From: Metaphire vulgaris
Lineage: Eukaryota > Annelida > Clitellata > Crassiclitellata > Megascolecidae
Assembly: GCA_018105865.1 (NCBI GenBank)
Contig: CM030851.1
Span: 10,221,328-10,285,327, forward strand
DNA length: 64,000 nucleotides
Reading direction: 5' to 3'
A model generated the notes under the pieces. The model was not told where the DNA came from. It did not search any database and worked only from the letters and a program-made list of their open reading frames with translations. Made by a program: the position numbers and the translations under genes. Below, one piece after another: positions 31,978 to 46,600 of this stretch. The first letter of the stretch is position 1, and the number at the start of each line of letters is the position of its first letter.

Positions 31978-33370
31978 GTTATTATTATTTATTTATTGTT
32001 TACCACATTATTCACTCAAAGCCAATTTGTCCACAATCTTGGTTCACCTATTGATACACCATGTCCTTTAATGACCATTGATTTATACAAGCTGTTCATT
32101 TCACGATCCCTATACCTTTTGCTAACTCTTGTGTTAATTACCAGTCATCTTGTTTGTTTTGCGTATGGTTTTACGGAATCAATCAAGTAATTAAAATACT
32201 GCTTTAGTGCTATTATTGTAATGCATTTAGCATCAGCCGATGGTTGCTTCAGAGTGAAAAGTGTCAGAAATCGCATCCACTTGGTTGAAAATCAGTGAGT
32301 CAGTTCGAAAGTAGTTGATGCTGCTAATTAGAGTATGCAATGGAAGATATGAGTTTTAAGGTGAGACCTGAGAGATCATGCTGAGCGAACTTGCACTGGA
32401 ATAGAATTTTGTTGCCTGGGTCCAGCGACAGAGAAAGAAAGTTTGCAAGGCAATGTGTCGTGTGAAGTGCAAAAAGTTTGGAAGGCCTAGTTGAGTGGGG
32501 GTGATCTACTATTGTGTAGCAGAGGTGATATGGCTGATTAGCGTGAGGCATGTTTTGGTAAAGTAGACAAGTCTTGAATTTTGTTTTATTAGATTAATGT
32601 TGATTAATTGGCATATGAGGTGAGACCACGTTAAGCCTGTTCTTGAAATTTATAATGGTTGTCCATTGAGCAGAGAATTGCATTCAAAACCAATATGGTT
32701 TTAATTTTAAAATAAAACATTGCAGACTGGATACCTTAATTTTTTAAAATTTATCCTGGATTTCCGCAAATATTCTAACTCATTAAGATCTGCTGATGAA
32801 TATGCCTCGAGCTCAGACTTAAATTTATAAGAGAGTGTACCGTAGTTGGCTTTCTCTATAGCCTGTCTCAACCACTGTTTTTCATTTAGACTGTAAACTG
32901 ATATTGACCTTCATCTGATGGATTAATATCACCAGCAACTGATACTTTTGTGTACAGGAACTGGTGCAGTGAATTTGACACTATTATTACGAGGGACCAC
33001 AGTTTTCTGCTGCAGATTTTTTCAAATTCTCTGACCGGTTTGTCTAATTCCGCAGCTCTCCACTGCATCCCATGCATTTATTAAGCAAATTGAGAACTTT
33101 TAGGGTTATTTATGTATGAACAACTGAACATAAATTACAATTTAAAACTAAGTCTTCTCTTACAGTGGATGCCGTTGTTTATGCAAATTTGCCAGACATC
33201 TATCAATATTTAAGTCTGTCAGCCAGACAACAGCAGTTAAAAGACACAAAATCATTGCATGAATCAGCTATTGAAATTACTGTTAAGTTAACAATATAAC
33301 AATAAGTGACAAATTGCATCATCGGTCATGTGGCTGATTGTATCACTAAATGGGCAAATTAAATTTAATT

Positions 33371-33456
<86 letters not shown>

Positions 33457-33482
33457 CATCATCATCATCATCATCAAGTTTC

Positions 33483-33520
<38 letters not shown>

Positions 33521-34255
33521 AAAAAGACCTTTAGATGAGAGCAATCAAAAGCTATTTAAAGCAAATATATATACATTTATCATGCACTTCCAATAGCCCC
33601 CCATATGGCCATATCCAAAAAACTAGAACTGATAGGGAAAATCTGATCCATTTTTGGAATCAGCACCCAAATATATCAAGAAACAGGTCTTACTTCTGGG
33701 AAAACATGGCAACACAAATTTTTGTTGTTGCCCTGTCAAAATAGGCAATTATCACGCACTTACAGTCTAATGCATATTCCAATCTCAAAAACTAGAGCTG
33801 ACAGAAAAATCTGATGCCATTTTTGGAATCAGCACCCTTATTTGAAAAAAACAAGCCTTACTTCTAGGAAACTTAGCAACACAATTTTTTCTTTTGCCCT
33901 GTGATATAGGCAATTATCACGCACTTCCAGTCTAAAATATATGGCCGAAAAGAACAAAAAAACTAGAGCTGATAGAAAAAAATCTGGTTTCATATTTGGA
34001 ATCAGTACCTAAATATACCCAAAATAAGTATAACTTATTACAACAGACAAAACTTTTTATGGGGTTGCCCTCTAATGTTACAAAATGCAATCGATTTAGT
34101 TATAAGACTAGATTTTTAAAAATCAAATTAGCAAAAAACCTGACTTGATCCAAAGAAACCAGTGTCATTTTCAGTTTCAGCAGTACCAAATTGTCATAAA
34201 TCAGTTGAAAAAACTCAGACAATTTAAAAAAAAAATTTTTTGTAAACCTATGTTG

Positions 34256-34333
<78 letters not shown>

Positions 34334-37300
34334 ATAGTAGTAGTAGTAGTAATAGTAGTAGTAGTAGTGTGTATTTATTGGGTTTATGATAATGTAGTTT
34401 GCTACCCAATTTTGAATTTGAAATTTTTTCAGCCTGGATGCTCGGGAACAGCGTTCTCACACCTTTTTTTGCCAGATTCTGGAAGTTGATGTAAAGCCTA
34501 ATACCAGCATTCTGCACAACTTTTATTCTGGACAGTATTAATGCTATATTAACTCTTTGAGTCTCTTTTGCTTTCTTGTAAAAGGCATTTATTTCTTTAA
34601 ATATCCTGTAAGTTATAGTGTCCATTGTCATCACTGTGTAAATTCAATTATAATTTCTTACGATAAGACACGTGAAATGAGTTTCCAAACCTTTTTCATA
34701 GATAAAAAGCACTGATAATTTCAAAATGGTATCTGCATTTCTTACCAACATTTTAGAAGTGTGAATTAGCTTACTGTGAGGGGGAATGAATTTATGATGT
34801 CAGAGTGCATTAGATTTAAAAGCTTTGTTTTGGATTTCAGTTTTTAATTAAAATTATTAGCAGTTGCTTGAATGCTGGTTAGCTGCTAGTTGATTCTGCA
34901 TTTGGAATATCCGATGCTAACATAATGGCATTTGTGATTGCATCATTGGTTATTTATCAAGCCATATTTTATATTATTTTATTTAATACAAAGTCTTTCT
35001 CATTGCATTCATATAGCAGGATATTGCTTTAAATATAGATATCAATTTAGATCTAGGATACATCAGGACAATACGTATATTTGCATACAAAGTACCTAGT
35101 ACAATGAAAAGTGTTAATAGATGATGACCATTTATGGAAATTCAAACATGTGAGAATAAGTTTTGATGATAAAAGATGTAGTTGACTGTGTAATTGTAAA
35201 GTTGTCTTATGACTAAGAGCCGTTTGATTTACTCCATAATTGCCATTTTCCGCAGTTTTCAGTTGACAGTCAGTCAAGGATGTAGAGAACAAAGCATGTA
35301 ATTGACAATAATAAAATTATATTCTCAGTTGCTGCAATGTTGTATTCCGTAACAATTGCACGCATTGACATCCAAGATATGATTTCCTGATTGCAGGAAA
35401 TCATATCTTGGATGTGCAGAATAATTGGGTTGTGTAAAATCAGAAAAATAGACTACTTGAAAAAAACACAAAGCTACTAGATTTAAAGTGCTTTTCTGCA
35501 GGTTTTAAATATGGGATCTGCATTGAATGAATTTGATAATCTACATAATCTTATTGCCCTATGCTCTTTGCGACAGTTTGGTCCCCTTTCCATATGTGCA
35601 CATTTTTTAAAATATCATTTTGTTATCCTGGTTAGTAACGGTGGTCATCAAACGAGCAAAGAGTATTCAAAAATGTGACTTCTGCATTTTGCTGTTCAGC
35701 ATATTGTAGAGAGAGCTGTCGACTTTATACAAGTGCCCCAAAAATTTGGACATTTCCAAATGGCCAGACATTGCAAACTGGCTTCTGATTACACTTTAAA
35801 AGTCTGGTTTTATTTTCTATTTATTGCTGGCGATCAAATAGTGTCACAGTTAATGGCTAAAATATAATCTGCTTGTTTCTGGTGACCCCTTTTCTGAATG
35901 AGCTATGAGCACAGGTCTGCCTTACATTCTGGTTAACCCCTTAACTGGGCAACTATTTGTAATTCAATGTAAAATGGACGAGCGTTACTCGGGGCACCCA
36001 GTTATGGTTATGGTTCTGGACAACTTCTATAGCGCCGTAGCAATGGCATTGATCAAAGTCAAAGGTGCTGTCAACAACGCTGACAAATCAACATGGAATG
36101 GAAGATTGTTTGTCTTGAGGGAAAGTCCTCTCAGATGGCAAAAAGAGTTCGCTGCGACTGTGTTGAAATCGGGCAGTGAACCCTTCAGAAAATGCGGTCT
36201 TCCTGCAGGTGAAATTGACGTTCTTTTTAGAGAGTCAGCGAAAACGCAGAAAGGATGTTGAAGGACCGCATAGATGCTGGGAAAAAATTCTCCGCGTTGT
36301 TTATGATCTGTGAAAAATCAATGGCGATATTTTATTATTTTTCATCAGAGGGCGGTCATCTCATCATCGGTAATCCATCGCCTAAACTTGACGGGAACCG
36401 ACTGAAGATGGAATTCGTCCCAACCGAACAGTCTTTGCCCTTTATGGCCTGTAGGCTCCGCCGAGTGACTGGTGGCTGGTGGCTCAAAATGGCGGTCCAA
36501 CCACGCCGACACGGCGACGTGAAACCAACCGAGCGTTCGGCGCAGAGAAGACGCAAAAGACCATCGCCGGTGTTGTTTCAAACGCGGCTAGCGAATCGAC
36601 ACATCCGCGATTAGAGTATTTCAAAGAAAGAAATAAGCGCAAGACGCATGGTAAATCCGCCAAGAACGGCGAAATTCGTTTACGGACAGCCCGTCTAATT
36701 ATGTTTTAGCCCCAAAATATGCGCTACGGGAAGTCTAGTATATAATACTATTACACGTAGTAATTTGGCAGTTAAGGGTTAATTTGGTTCTGTGTTAAAA
36801 TTTGGGGGAATGTGTTGTTGACAATCATTTCATTGATCATTATTTGATTGAGAGGTGTTCTATTTAGCAGAGAAGTTCAATGTCAACTTCTTCCTTGTAT
36901 GCTACATCTACTGGATGTGATTTGGATGTTGTCCTCTGTGATCGAAAAATCCTATCCGATCCGACTGAGAACAAGAACCGCCGTACGATCGTAGTTAAGC
37001 GAGAGGAAAATGGATCGTTTGGCTTTACCCTGCAGGTGAAGTTGACTTATTTTAGCTCATATGAAAATTAGATTTGACTTTATGATAGAAGCATATATTG
37101 TGCATATCAGTAAATAATTAATTGGCAGTTTTTTATGATCTGTGAATAAATTAATGTGTTGATATTTTATTATTTTCATCAGAGTTTTTAGTTCATCATC
37201 ATCATCTAGAAATTTATGTCTAAATGTCACTGTGGGTACTTGTTGACTATAATATTAGTCCCAGAATAGTGTGAGTAAATAAAACACGTAGTTCTATTTC

Positions 37301-39857
37301 GTTTTGAATAATCATACATCTCTGGTATATGAATTTCAAGTTTCATCTTTGCCTTAGAATTAGTTAATCATGCGAGAACCAGCGTTTAGGCAAATTGGCT
37401 GAAAGTTGTGACTCGGTGTGGCCGGTGTTGTTTCAAGCGCTAGTGAATCTGACACATCTTTTGTCAGAGTATTTCAAAGAAACTCATACATACAATTGCA
37501 GACACATGGTCAATTGTCAGGGCGGTGAAATTTGTTTATTTTTTCTCTTAAGTCTAATTATGTTTTACTCCCATACCCATATGAAAAGCGTACTTTTTAT
37601 TAACCCTTTTGCCTTGGCAATCCATATAACTGGCATGTTGCGACTCCAAAATATCAGCCTTACCCGGTGAAAGGGTGAAATGTTTTTTTATACTGGCTAT
37701 AATTTTGGACAATATTGTTTGCAACGAACATGTGATATTTGTCATTTTGGCTGTAAAATCACTTGTGAAACGACATTCTATTTTGTGCAGAGTTACGGAT
37801 TACAACGCTTACGCTCAAATGAGACAGATTTACTTTCCTACGTGGATTACGTTGAAATAGGTGGACCTGCACACCAGGCTGGAATGAGGGAAGGTCAGTG
37901 TAATGGTTTAATTTCTGTGGATTTTGTGACATTGAGTTTAAACAGATTTTTTATTCTTGTGTTGTGAATTACTGGTATTTTTGGTCTCTATTTTGACACT
38001 TATCAATGAAGTAGATGAATCAAGCTCTGTGATGCATCATTTACATTTTATTATCATGTTTGAAGTCCAATTTACTTAGGTGAATGGATGGATACTGTGC
38101 ATATAGGGCTCATCCATATAGTATGTATACAAGGAAGGGCATATTTTCAACCCCCATCCACCATTGCACACACCATACATACCATGCACAAAATCTCCAA
38201 AATCCAGTCCCACTCAGTGTGTACGTACTATATGGAAGGACCCATAATCTGGGCAATGCTTTTTAGTGTCAAGTTTCTGATCTACAGTAATACGCATATA
38301 TAGATCGAAACAAATGAGTTTTTGAATTTTGAAAATCCAAAATTAAAGCTCACATTCAGATAATAGTACAATAAAACCCTGTTGACATAGACTTTTAGGA
38401 ATTAGTAAAAAGTGTCTATGTTAACCAAAGGTCCATGTTAACTGAGCCCAGCCATAAGAACTTTCTTGAGTCATGTGCAGTACAAATAAAATTTGCTGTG
38501 TTTAACCCTTTACCGGAAAACCTGAATATATCCGTCCATTTTACATTGAGTTACAGTTAAATACACGGTAAAGGGGTTAATTAAGGATCAGTTTTAACCT
38601 AAGTCCTTTTTAATGGGGTTTTGCTCTATCTGCAGCTGATGTTTAAAGCCAGCTTGTAATGGTCTCATAGAGTCATGTAAAAGCCTGTGGACCAATGTGA
38701 GAACTTGAAATTGTTGGACATGTTGGATTTATTCACAAAAATACAATATAAACATCGTGTTAGACCTGTACTTGGAAACTTGCTGTAACTCTTGATCCTA
38801 TCGGGGATTATCCATGAGGAGAATTTTTCCATGAATGTTTCATATGGACAAATTTTTTAAAAATCATATTGTTTTTGACAGAATTTTTCACAGTCATTGA
38901 CCGTGACATTAACCTTTGAGGCAGGCAGTGTGCTTCATTATCGATTAGTTATGTTCCATTTCTAGTTTGCTGTTAGCACTCCGTGGTTTAAAAAAAGAAT
39001 TGAGTTACCGCTTGTGAGCACCTGAAACCTATTCGTGGCAACAAGCATTATTCTTTAATGGCCTATTGAATTAATGTTTGGCATCTGAGTTTGTGTGTGT
39101 GTGTGTGTGTGTGTGTATTATCTTACAGAAATGGAACTTTTATTTGCAGCTGTCTGTGGGAAATATTTGAATTTGTGAAATTTGTATGTAATGTTGGCCT
39201 CATTATTTTTCAAATGCCAGGCAAAATTTATAATTTTTGCATGGAAAAGAGAGTCACATTGTTTGAGAAGAGAGGTTGGTATTGGATCAAGATAAATTGT
39301 TGTTTGGAAAGGACTGCATGAATAAGGATATCATAATAGAAATTTTGGAAAAACAACAATAATGACACGGTTTAGAGTTGTTCAGTAGGGTCTGCCCTGT
39401 GTAAGAACCTGTGTTTACTTTTTCTGGAAATCTAAAAAATTGAAACAAGTAATAGTCAAACCCGCTTAATGTTGTTCCTCACAATCTCTTATTGACACAT
39501 TACTTATAGTTTACCAGATAAGCTCTTTATTTATGTATTCAACTCTGATATCACTCAATGTGAATAATCCATTGAATGCTGAATTGGTTTTGACTGTACT
39601 GTATAACGTAAAGGGTGTAACTACAGAATTAGAACTCATAAAATCAACGAACAACAGAGAGAAATGGAAGTCCATAGTCGTCAACGTAGAAAAACCCGAC
39701 ACCTGAACAAGAAGCATAATGTAAGGCCAGGAGCGCTTCTGGGTAGAAACATAAGAGGCGCTAATACAAATGCTACATTACAATGCGATGTGATGTGATA
39801 TTTGTTCTGAATATTTCAATTTAATGAAAATAATAATAATGATAATACTAATTGTAT

Positions 39858-39924
<67 letters not shown>

Positions 39925-40616
39925 AATAATAATAATAATAATACTATTACTATTATTATTATTTTGTTGTCTTATTATATAAACCCATGTATTGATAGTT
40001 TCAGAGTCCTATTCAAATCATAGACTAGTACAGAGAGCACAGTTCTCTGAATTAATGGTACAAATCCTGTTCTTGTAATGCTTATGATTCATGTGCATAT
40101 GACGCATATTAAATTTGGCTTGTCTGCATTTTGTGATTAATCCTGACTTTGAAGTGCATCATGAAAGTTGTAATTTTTATGTGCTTTACTCTGAAGGTTA
40201 TCACATGTTTTGATACATACTGTACTTGATGAGGAACTACCAGTAATTATTTATTTAGGGTGAAATGAGTGCTCTTAGTTAATGTATTGACAATATTTAA
40301 TAATGTGATTTTGTTTCACATAACATTTACTTGGCTTTGTGTGATTCAGAAGAAAGACAATACTTCTGGTCATTCTCTGCATGGTAGGTAAGTAAGTAAG
40401 TAAATTCTCATGTATTTGTATAACATATACTGTATAACTAAGTCATTTATCAACTGTTTAATTTTATAGACACTGAAAGAATTTTAATAGCCAGTTTTTA
40501 ATATTTGCATTTTATAAATATTAGCCATTAGTATCTTTGGTAGTAGTAGCAGGTGGCAGTAGTTGTAGTAGCAGTAGTAGTAGTAGTAGTAGCAATGTTA
40601 TTATTATTATTATTAT

Positions 40617-40689
<73 letters not shown>

Positions 40690-43600
40690 TTGTGTGTATG
40701 TATATTTGAAAATAATTGTGCAATGTTCACAGTTTACCAGGTAGGCAGACTAGTGTTGATTTTTATAATCTGGTCTGTAACCATTTGCATATCTGCTGTG
40801 CAATCCAGAATGCATTCTTCTTTAACAACAGGTTGTGACGTTAAATTTGAGCATTCACTACACAGAAGAGTGCATGTCCATAAATTGACATGTTTACTAT
40901 TGGCACTTATTGCTATAAAGAAAGGTGAAATGATTTGGGAGGCAGATTCTTGTTGCTGGAAGTGTTTTCAGATATTGACATGCTGTGCAGTGAATTAGCC
41001 TTTCTATAGCAATGCTGTCAGAAATTTATGCTGTGGCTTTTCAAGATGTTGCAAGAGTCAGTGACGAAGTAAAGTAGATTGTTTGCTTTAAGTTGCAGAC
41101 TAAAAATATATTGAAATTACAGGATGTGAGTCTCTTATGGTAAGTCAATTTGCCTTTGTAGCTACTAGATAAAGTGGAAGGGTAGTAGTGTGGGGCTTTT
41201 GTTGTGTTAATGGGGCTAATGAATATTTATACGTATCCAAATAAATTATTTAACGCAATAGTTGAATTTGAAATTTTCTCTGTTCAGGTGACCAGCCGCA
41301 CTGTGACTCACTTTGTCATTTTGCATTTACATTTTAATTTGAGTTTTGGTTATTGTATTTTAGGGATGAAATTACCCAGTTTTAGTCAAAGTTTGTTGTT
41401 TCGTATGCCTGAATTATTCTTCGAAGCAGAGGGAAATGATGCAGGGGAGCACGACCCTAACTAGGAATTTTGGGGGGTTTAAACGTCCCAGAATTATATC
41501 ATTAGATATTTACTAGATTTGAATTGAAAATGTTTTCTATTCACTATCCCAGTACAGTTCCTCCCCTTCACTACATGTTTACTCAGATTCTGAGCATTTT
41601 CTCATTATGTTCATTAATCATTTTTTTCTTGTTTTCAGGCTAAATTTGGATTTATTTTCTGTATAAAAGCAGTTTTTGATCCATTAAGAACTACCGGGTA
41701 CTGTATTTGTGTTAGCATGCTTATAGTATTTCCCTCTATTTTTCAACTCTAACTTAGGACATTTTTACCACTTTAATATGTGCAGATTATTAACCCTAGA
41801 CATGTTACCTTTATTTGTGTTTATAATCCTCTGTGTATTGGTCAGTAGTAGTAGTAGTAGTAGTAGACTTCTTTAGCGCCATTGTAGTAGTACATCTGCA
41901 CCAGTCGATGGTCGCTTCAGTGAATAATCGTAGTCGTGAATCATTGTCCTTGGTGAATCGAGGTTGTAATCCAAAGGTCAGTCCGTACTTCCAGATTCCA
42001 GGTTAAGGCGGATATGCAGTCAGGAATAGATGTGTTTTAAGTCTAGACCTGAAGGTAGTAAGACAATCAGCTTGACCTGTACCGGCAGAGAATTCCAAAG
42101 TCTGGGTCCGGCGACAGAAAAGCACGTTTTCCAGTAGTAGTCCTGCTATAGGGTATGTAAAGAGTAGTTTCAGATGACCTCGTTGAGTGCTGGTTGTCTT
42201 GAGCAGTCAGTAACGATCGGAGATAAATTGGCTGATTTGTGAGCGTCTTATGCAAATGAGACTTATCTTGAATTCAATTCTTTGTTTGACAGGTAGCCAA
42301 TAAGTGATTTTAGGATCGGTGTGATGTGCTCATATTTGGCAGTTCAGTGATAGCCCTGGCTAATGAATTTTGAATCCTTTGCAGGCGGTTTAAGTCGGAT
42401 TTTGAAATACCAGTATACAGTGAATTGCAGTAGTCGAGACGACTCGATACCAAAGCGTTGGCCAGAGGAATAAGTGCAGAGGAAGGGATGAGGTGTCTAA
42501 TCCTCCTTACATCTCGTATGTTATAGTGAGCAGAACGGCAGACAAAGGAAATGTGTTCTGAGAATGAGAGGTGATTATCAAAAATAACTCCAAGATTTCG
42601 AGCAGACTGAGAGGGATGAGTCGGTGAAGTGCCAAAGGAAAGACATGTTGATGACAAGTCAATCTTCTTAAAGTTGAGGTGGTGTTCCTATCAGTAGAAA
42701 TTGGGTTTTGCCTGGATTTAGGAGGAGTTTGTTTTTATTCATCCAAGTGTGCACAGAATCCAGAATGCTTGACAGACGTTCCAGGGATGGTAAGGTAGAT
42801 GGTTGGTCGAAACTCAGGAAAATTTGGGTATCGTCTGCGTACAAATGATAAGCAGCATTTTGCATGTAGCTGTGAAACATTGCTTTAGTGGTTGTTGTGC
42901 ATAGAATAAAAAAAGTAACACATAATTCGAGTATCAAAATATTGCCTGAATTAACATGACCTCATGTTGACTTTGGTGCCTAGATGCCTTTGACTTATCC
43001 TTGTGTTGACATGATAATTTTCTGGTAATGTGTTATAGTTCTAATTGCATGTAATACAAGAAGAGATTTCCCAGTGAGAAAATCACTAACGATTGGTTTA
43101 CTGTAATTTATCAGACTAGTGGCTCACCCCAAAAACGCTGGACTACATTCTAACCCCAATATTGTGTTTCCAACTAACTACTTGGCACTGTGGTTGTTGA
43201 ATTTCTTCATGTTGTTAAATTTCTTCATGTTCTCTATTCAGAGGCAGTGTAGCGATTTAAAGGGATTGCTGGTGATTTTATCAACAGTTAATCTTTTTCC
43301 AGTATTAGGTTTGATATAAGAATTGTCGCTTATTGAGTTAATCAAGCTGAATCAATGAGTTAGTCATATTTTATGGAGCAGACCTATGCAAAAACTTATC
43401 ATTTCTGTGTTGGTCTTCTTCTTCAGCTCCTTGGGCTCACCATTTTTAGCCATTGATGTCTGTTCTTGGCCAGCTATGTTAATGTATGGAGATCTTTCTT
43501 GCTCCATTTAGTCATATAATATCTGGCCATCTTTTGCGTGACCTTCCTTTCTGGCTGTTTCCCTCCAATATGCCGAATACCACTCTCTTTATGAGACACT

Positions 43601-46600
43601 TCTCCGACATCTAGCAAATATGTATGGACAGAGTTCACTTTTTTTTCATGGTCTTTTATATTGCTCTCTTTCTCCAATCAGATTGTTGCTATTATTTCAT
43701 CGTTTGTTTTCTTCTGTTACCAGCTTAAGATTAAGATTCATTGTTAGCATTTCATCTAGAGAGCTTGTGACCTGTTTATGTCTCTCTTCTTTAATGTCCA
43801 GGTATCGGCCGCATAATGTAGCACACTCGTGACAATGACCATCTAGGACCCTTATTTTGGCCACAGTATCTGTCTTGACCAAACTGAGTGTTGGTAGGTT
43901 TCGCCTAATATGTATTGTTGTGTGTGAAACTGCAGGCCGTGGCATACAGGTCTAACTAAGGTTTCGAAAATTCAGCTGATTTGAATAATTAATTTATTCT
44001 TGCTGCTGAGACTGTAAATGGAACTGAATTGTATTCTATAAATTTCACTATGTGATTGAGAGATGTCAGCTATGTAGGAGTCAGTCAAAACAGATACTCC
44101 AATAGACTTTGTCCGCTTGTTGACCTATTGAACTTTTCAGCCCGGAGAATTTTATCACTGAGTTGGAGAATGATGTTACTGAATACAGAGCTACAGTGTA
44201 GGTGAAATCAGTTGGATATTTGTGATACAAATATTTCAGCTGCAGATTTTTGGCATGCCAGGGTTCTTCTGTGACATTGTTCGATTTTAAACTGCACTTA
44301 ACTGTATGATAACTGATCACCAGGGAGCAATCTCCAGTTGGATTTCACCCCAAGGTATTCCGTCTGCTTGAGTTTAATGCCTCAAATATCTGTATTAAAG
44401 TGTATTTGTGAAATTGTTGTTTTTGATTGAATCTTTCTTCTAGATCAGTGGTTCTTAACCGGGGTTACTTGTATCCCGTGACGGTTCTTGAAGAATGCTG
44501 TGGGGGGTATGCAGAATGATGTGAAAATAAAATCTGTTTTAAAGGCTTCTACTTCAGTGTGCTCTGTACAGTGTACAGATACCGTATCAATTTTTATACT
44601 AAATTAGAAATTTTACAAGAAAATCCCACTTACTGGCATGTGCACAATCTGTGACAGATGTATGTTGCAGCATATACCAGTAATTGTTTTCAATATATTG
44701 CATATTATAGACTTTAATTCTCAGATAAGATAGACTGGTAGGGGGTACTTAGCCTTCTTATACATGTTTCAAGGGTAGTTACCCGGTAATCATTAAAAGG
44801 TTAAGAACCGCTGTTCTAGATGAACTAAAAAGCTTATACCTAGAATTTATATTTGCTGATGCATGCATTCTGTTATCCATAGTATTGCCATGCATTTGAA
44901 TACATATTACCAGTACTTAATCTCATGACCTCAAATCTGATTTGATAGGATGTAATCATTGTCAATGGTTCATTGCCTTATGATACGCGTTTACAGCCGA
45001 TTTCCTGCTGAGGCAACCCTATTGCCAAAATCATGCTGAAATCACAGGCAATTTACTACTGCAAAGACCTTGTCATTATAGGTCCGTTCAGTGTAGAGAA
45101 TCCTCTACATTTTGCACTTAATGTACAGCATGTCCTGTTCCCTGGACTGGGATCAGTTAACTGAGTTGAGATGAGATAATCAGGGAGTCTGCCCCAGGAT
45201 CCCATCCATTTATGGGGTCAATCTCATCCGTTGTATGAGCAAGACAGTTCTTTTGTACCCCCAAAATGCATTTGAAGGTAATAGAAAATGGTTGTGACAT
45301 GTCAGGTAGAAGAGCTTAGGACACCCCTAAGTCAGTCTGTTTGTTATTATAGCTTTTGGTGGACTTGAAGCTTCCGATTGGGTACAGTAATAAATATAAT
45401 ATTTCAGGTGCCTAAATCCAAATGGCATAAATAAAATACTGTTAGTCTGCACTTGGTCGGTTTGTATGTCTGCTTCTATGTTGTCCCACGTTGACATTCG
45501 GCGACACCTCCTGAAGAAAATCTTGTGTAGCGGTCAGTTTTTCACAAATCAGTGATGGTTGGGCTGTCCCGTATCACGAAATTTTAAAACTCTGACGGAG
45601 GTCAGAATTGGTGTAAACTTGGATGAAAAAGTTGAGTGACCAGCCATTTCACCTTGCCCCCTTTCCTATGGTAGCCTCTCAAAAGGTGGGGGACTCAAGC
45701 CTAGAGGCCTAATAAAAGTGTTTCCTATTTGGGTTAGATATGTACACCTATAGACAAAATTGGTCTACACTACACTACTTGACTATGTCCTCAGCCAGTG
45801 GGGGAGTTAACCCACTCACCACCCAGCTTCTGCAAACCAAGCATTGATTCAGTATCAGCAACTAGAAATGGGCAAAGGACTTGTGTACAGTACTTTAACT
45901 TGCTGTTCGAGTTATCCATGTAGTGACTTTGAAAGTAAGAAGTATGCAGATCGCTTATAAGAATAATTAAATGTATCATATTAGGGTAGTAGATACGGAA
46001 TTATGGAGTTTATAGATTGATGGTACCGGTATTCTGGTCAGGGGCGGCGCTGGGTTTTGTTGACTGGGTGGGTCTAATGCAATCTACACAGCCAGGACCC
46101 AGCTCAGACTACCTTTAACCCCCACCCCTCCCCCCAATCAAAATTCCTCTGCGTATTTGCACGATTTTCTTGGGTGCCCCTGCCCGAGGCTGGGTGGGTC
46201 CAGACCCGCGGACCCACCCCCCTAGCGCCGCCCCTGATTCTAATGATCCATTAGATGATTTGCAGGAAAACAGGATTTGCAGGATTTTTTGTAGAAGCAT
46301 ATCGAGATGTCAACTTTAGGTGTAGCAAAGTAAATGAGGTCGCTTTTCACGTTTTCAGGGAATCAATTAAAATAGAAAAATAAGATTTGAAATGGGGCTT
46401 AGAGACTTTGAAATTAGACCTTCCGATATAATTGTTCTGTTGCTTACCTTGTAGGTGATGTGATACTTTCTATAAATGGAAATAGCATGCAAAACGTTGA
46501 TCACGAAAAACTCGTGGATTGCATAAAGAGTTGTGAAGGCTCAATGAGGTTGTGCAGCAAATCTTATTATCCTCTTTATTTTGGAATTTTCTGCGTTTGA

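Larger units (their letters stand above)
38640..41840 (+). other. Intron 3 of the tamalin-like gene, mostly featureless
   Basis: Microsatellites at 39091, 39858 and 40541 and one AAT-linked motif. No further exon-like frame with splice signals was seen. Confidence 0.5.

Noticed and set aside
35368..35415. microRNA precursor
   Set aside because: The stem is a perfect 22 bp with a 4-nt loop. Known animal pre-miRNAs have longer stems, mismatches and larger loops.
36001..36614. Two adjacent open frames that look like coding exons
   Set aside because: They lie in the CpG-rich copy of the 36-37 kb direct repeat. The homologous copy is not open in these frames and no domain was recognised. The DNFYSAVA start only superficially recalls a piggyBac DDE block.
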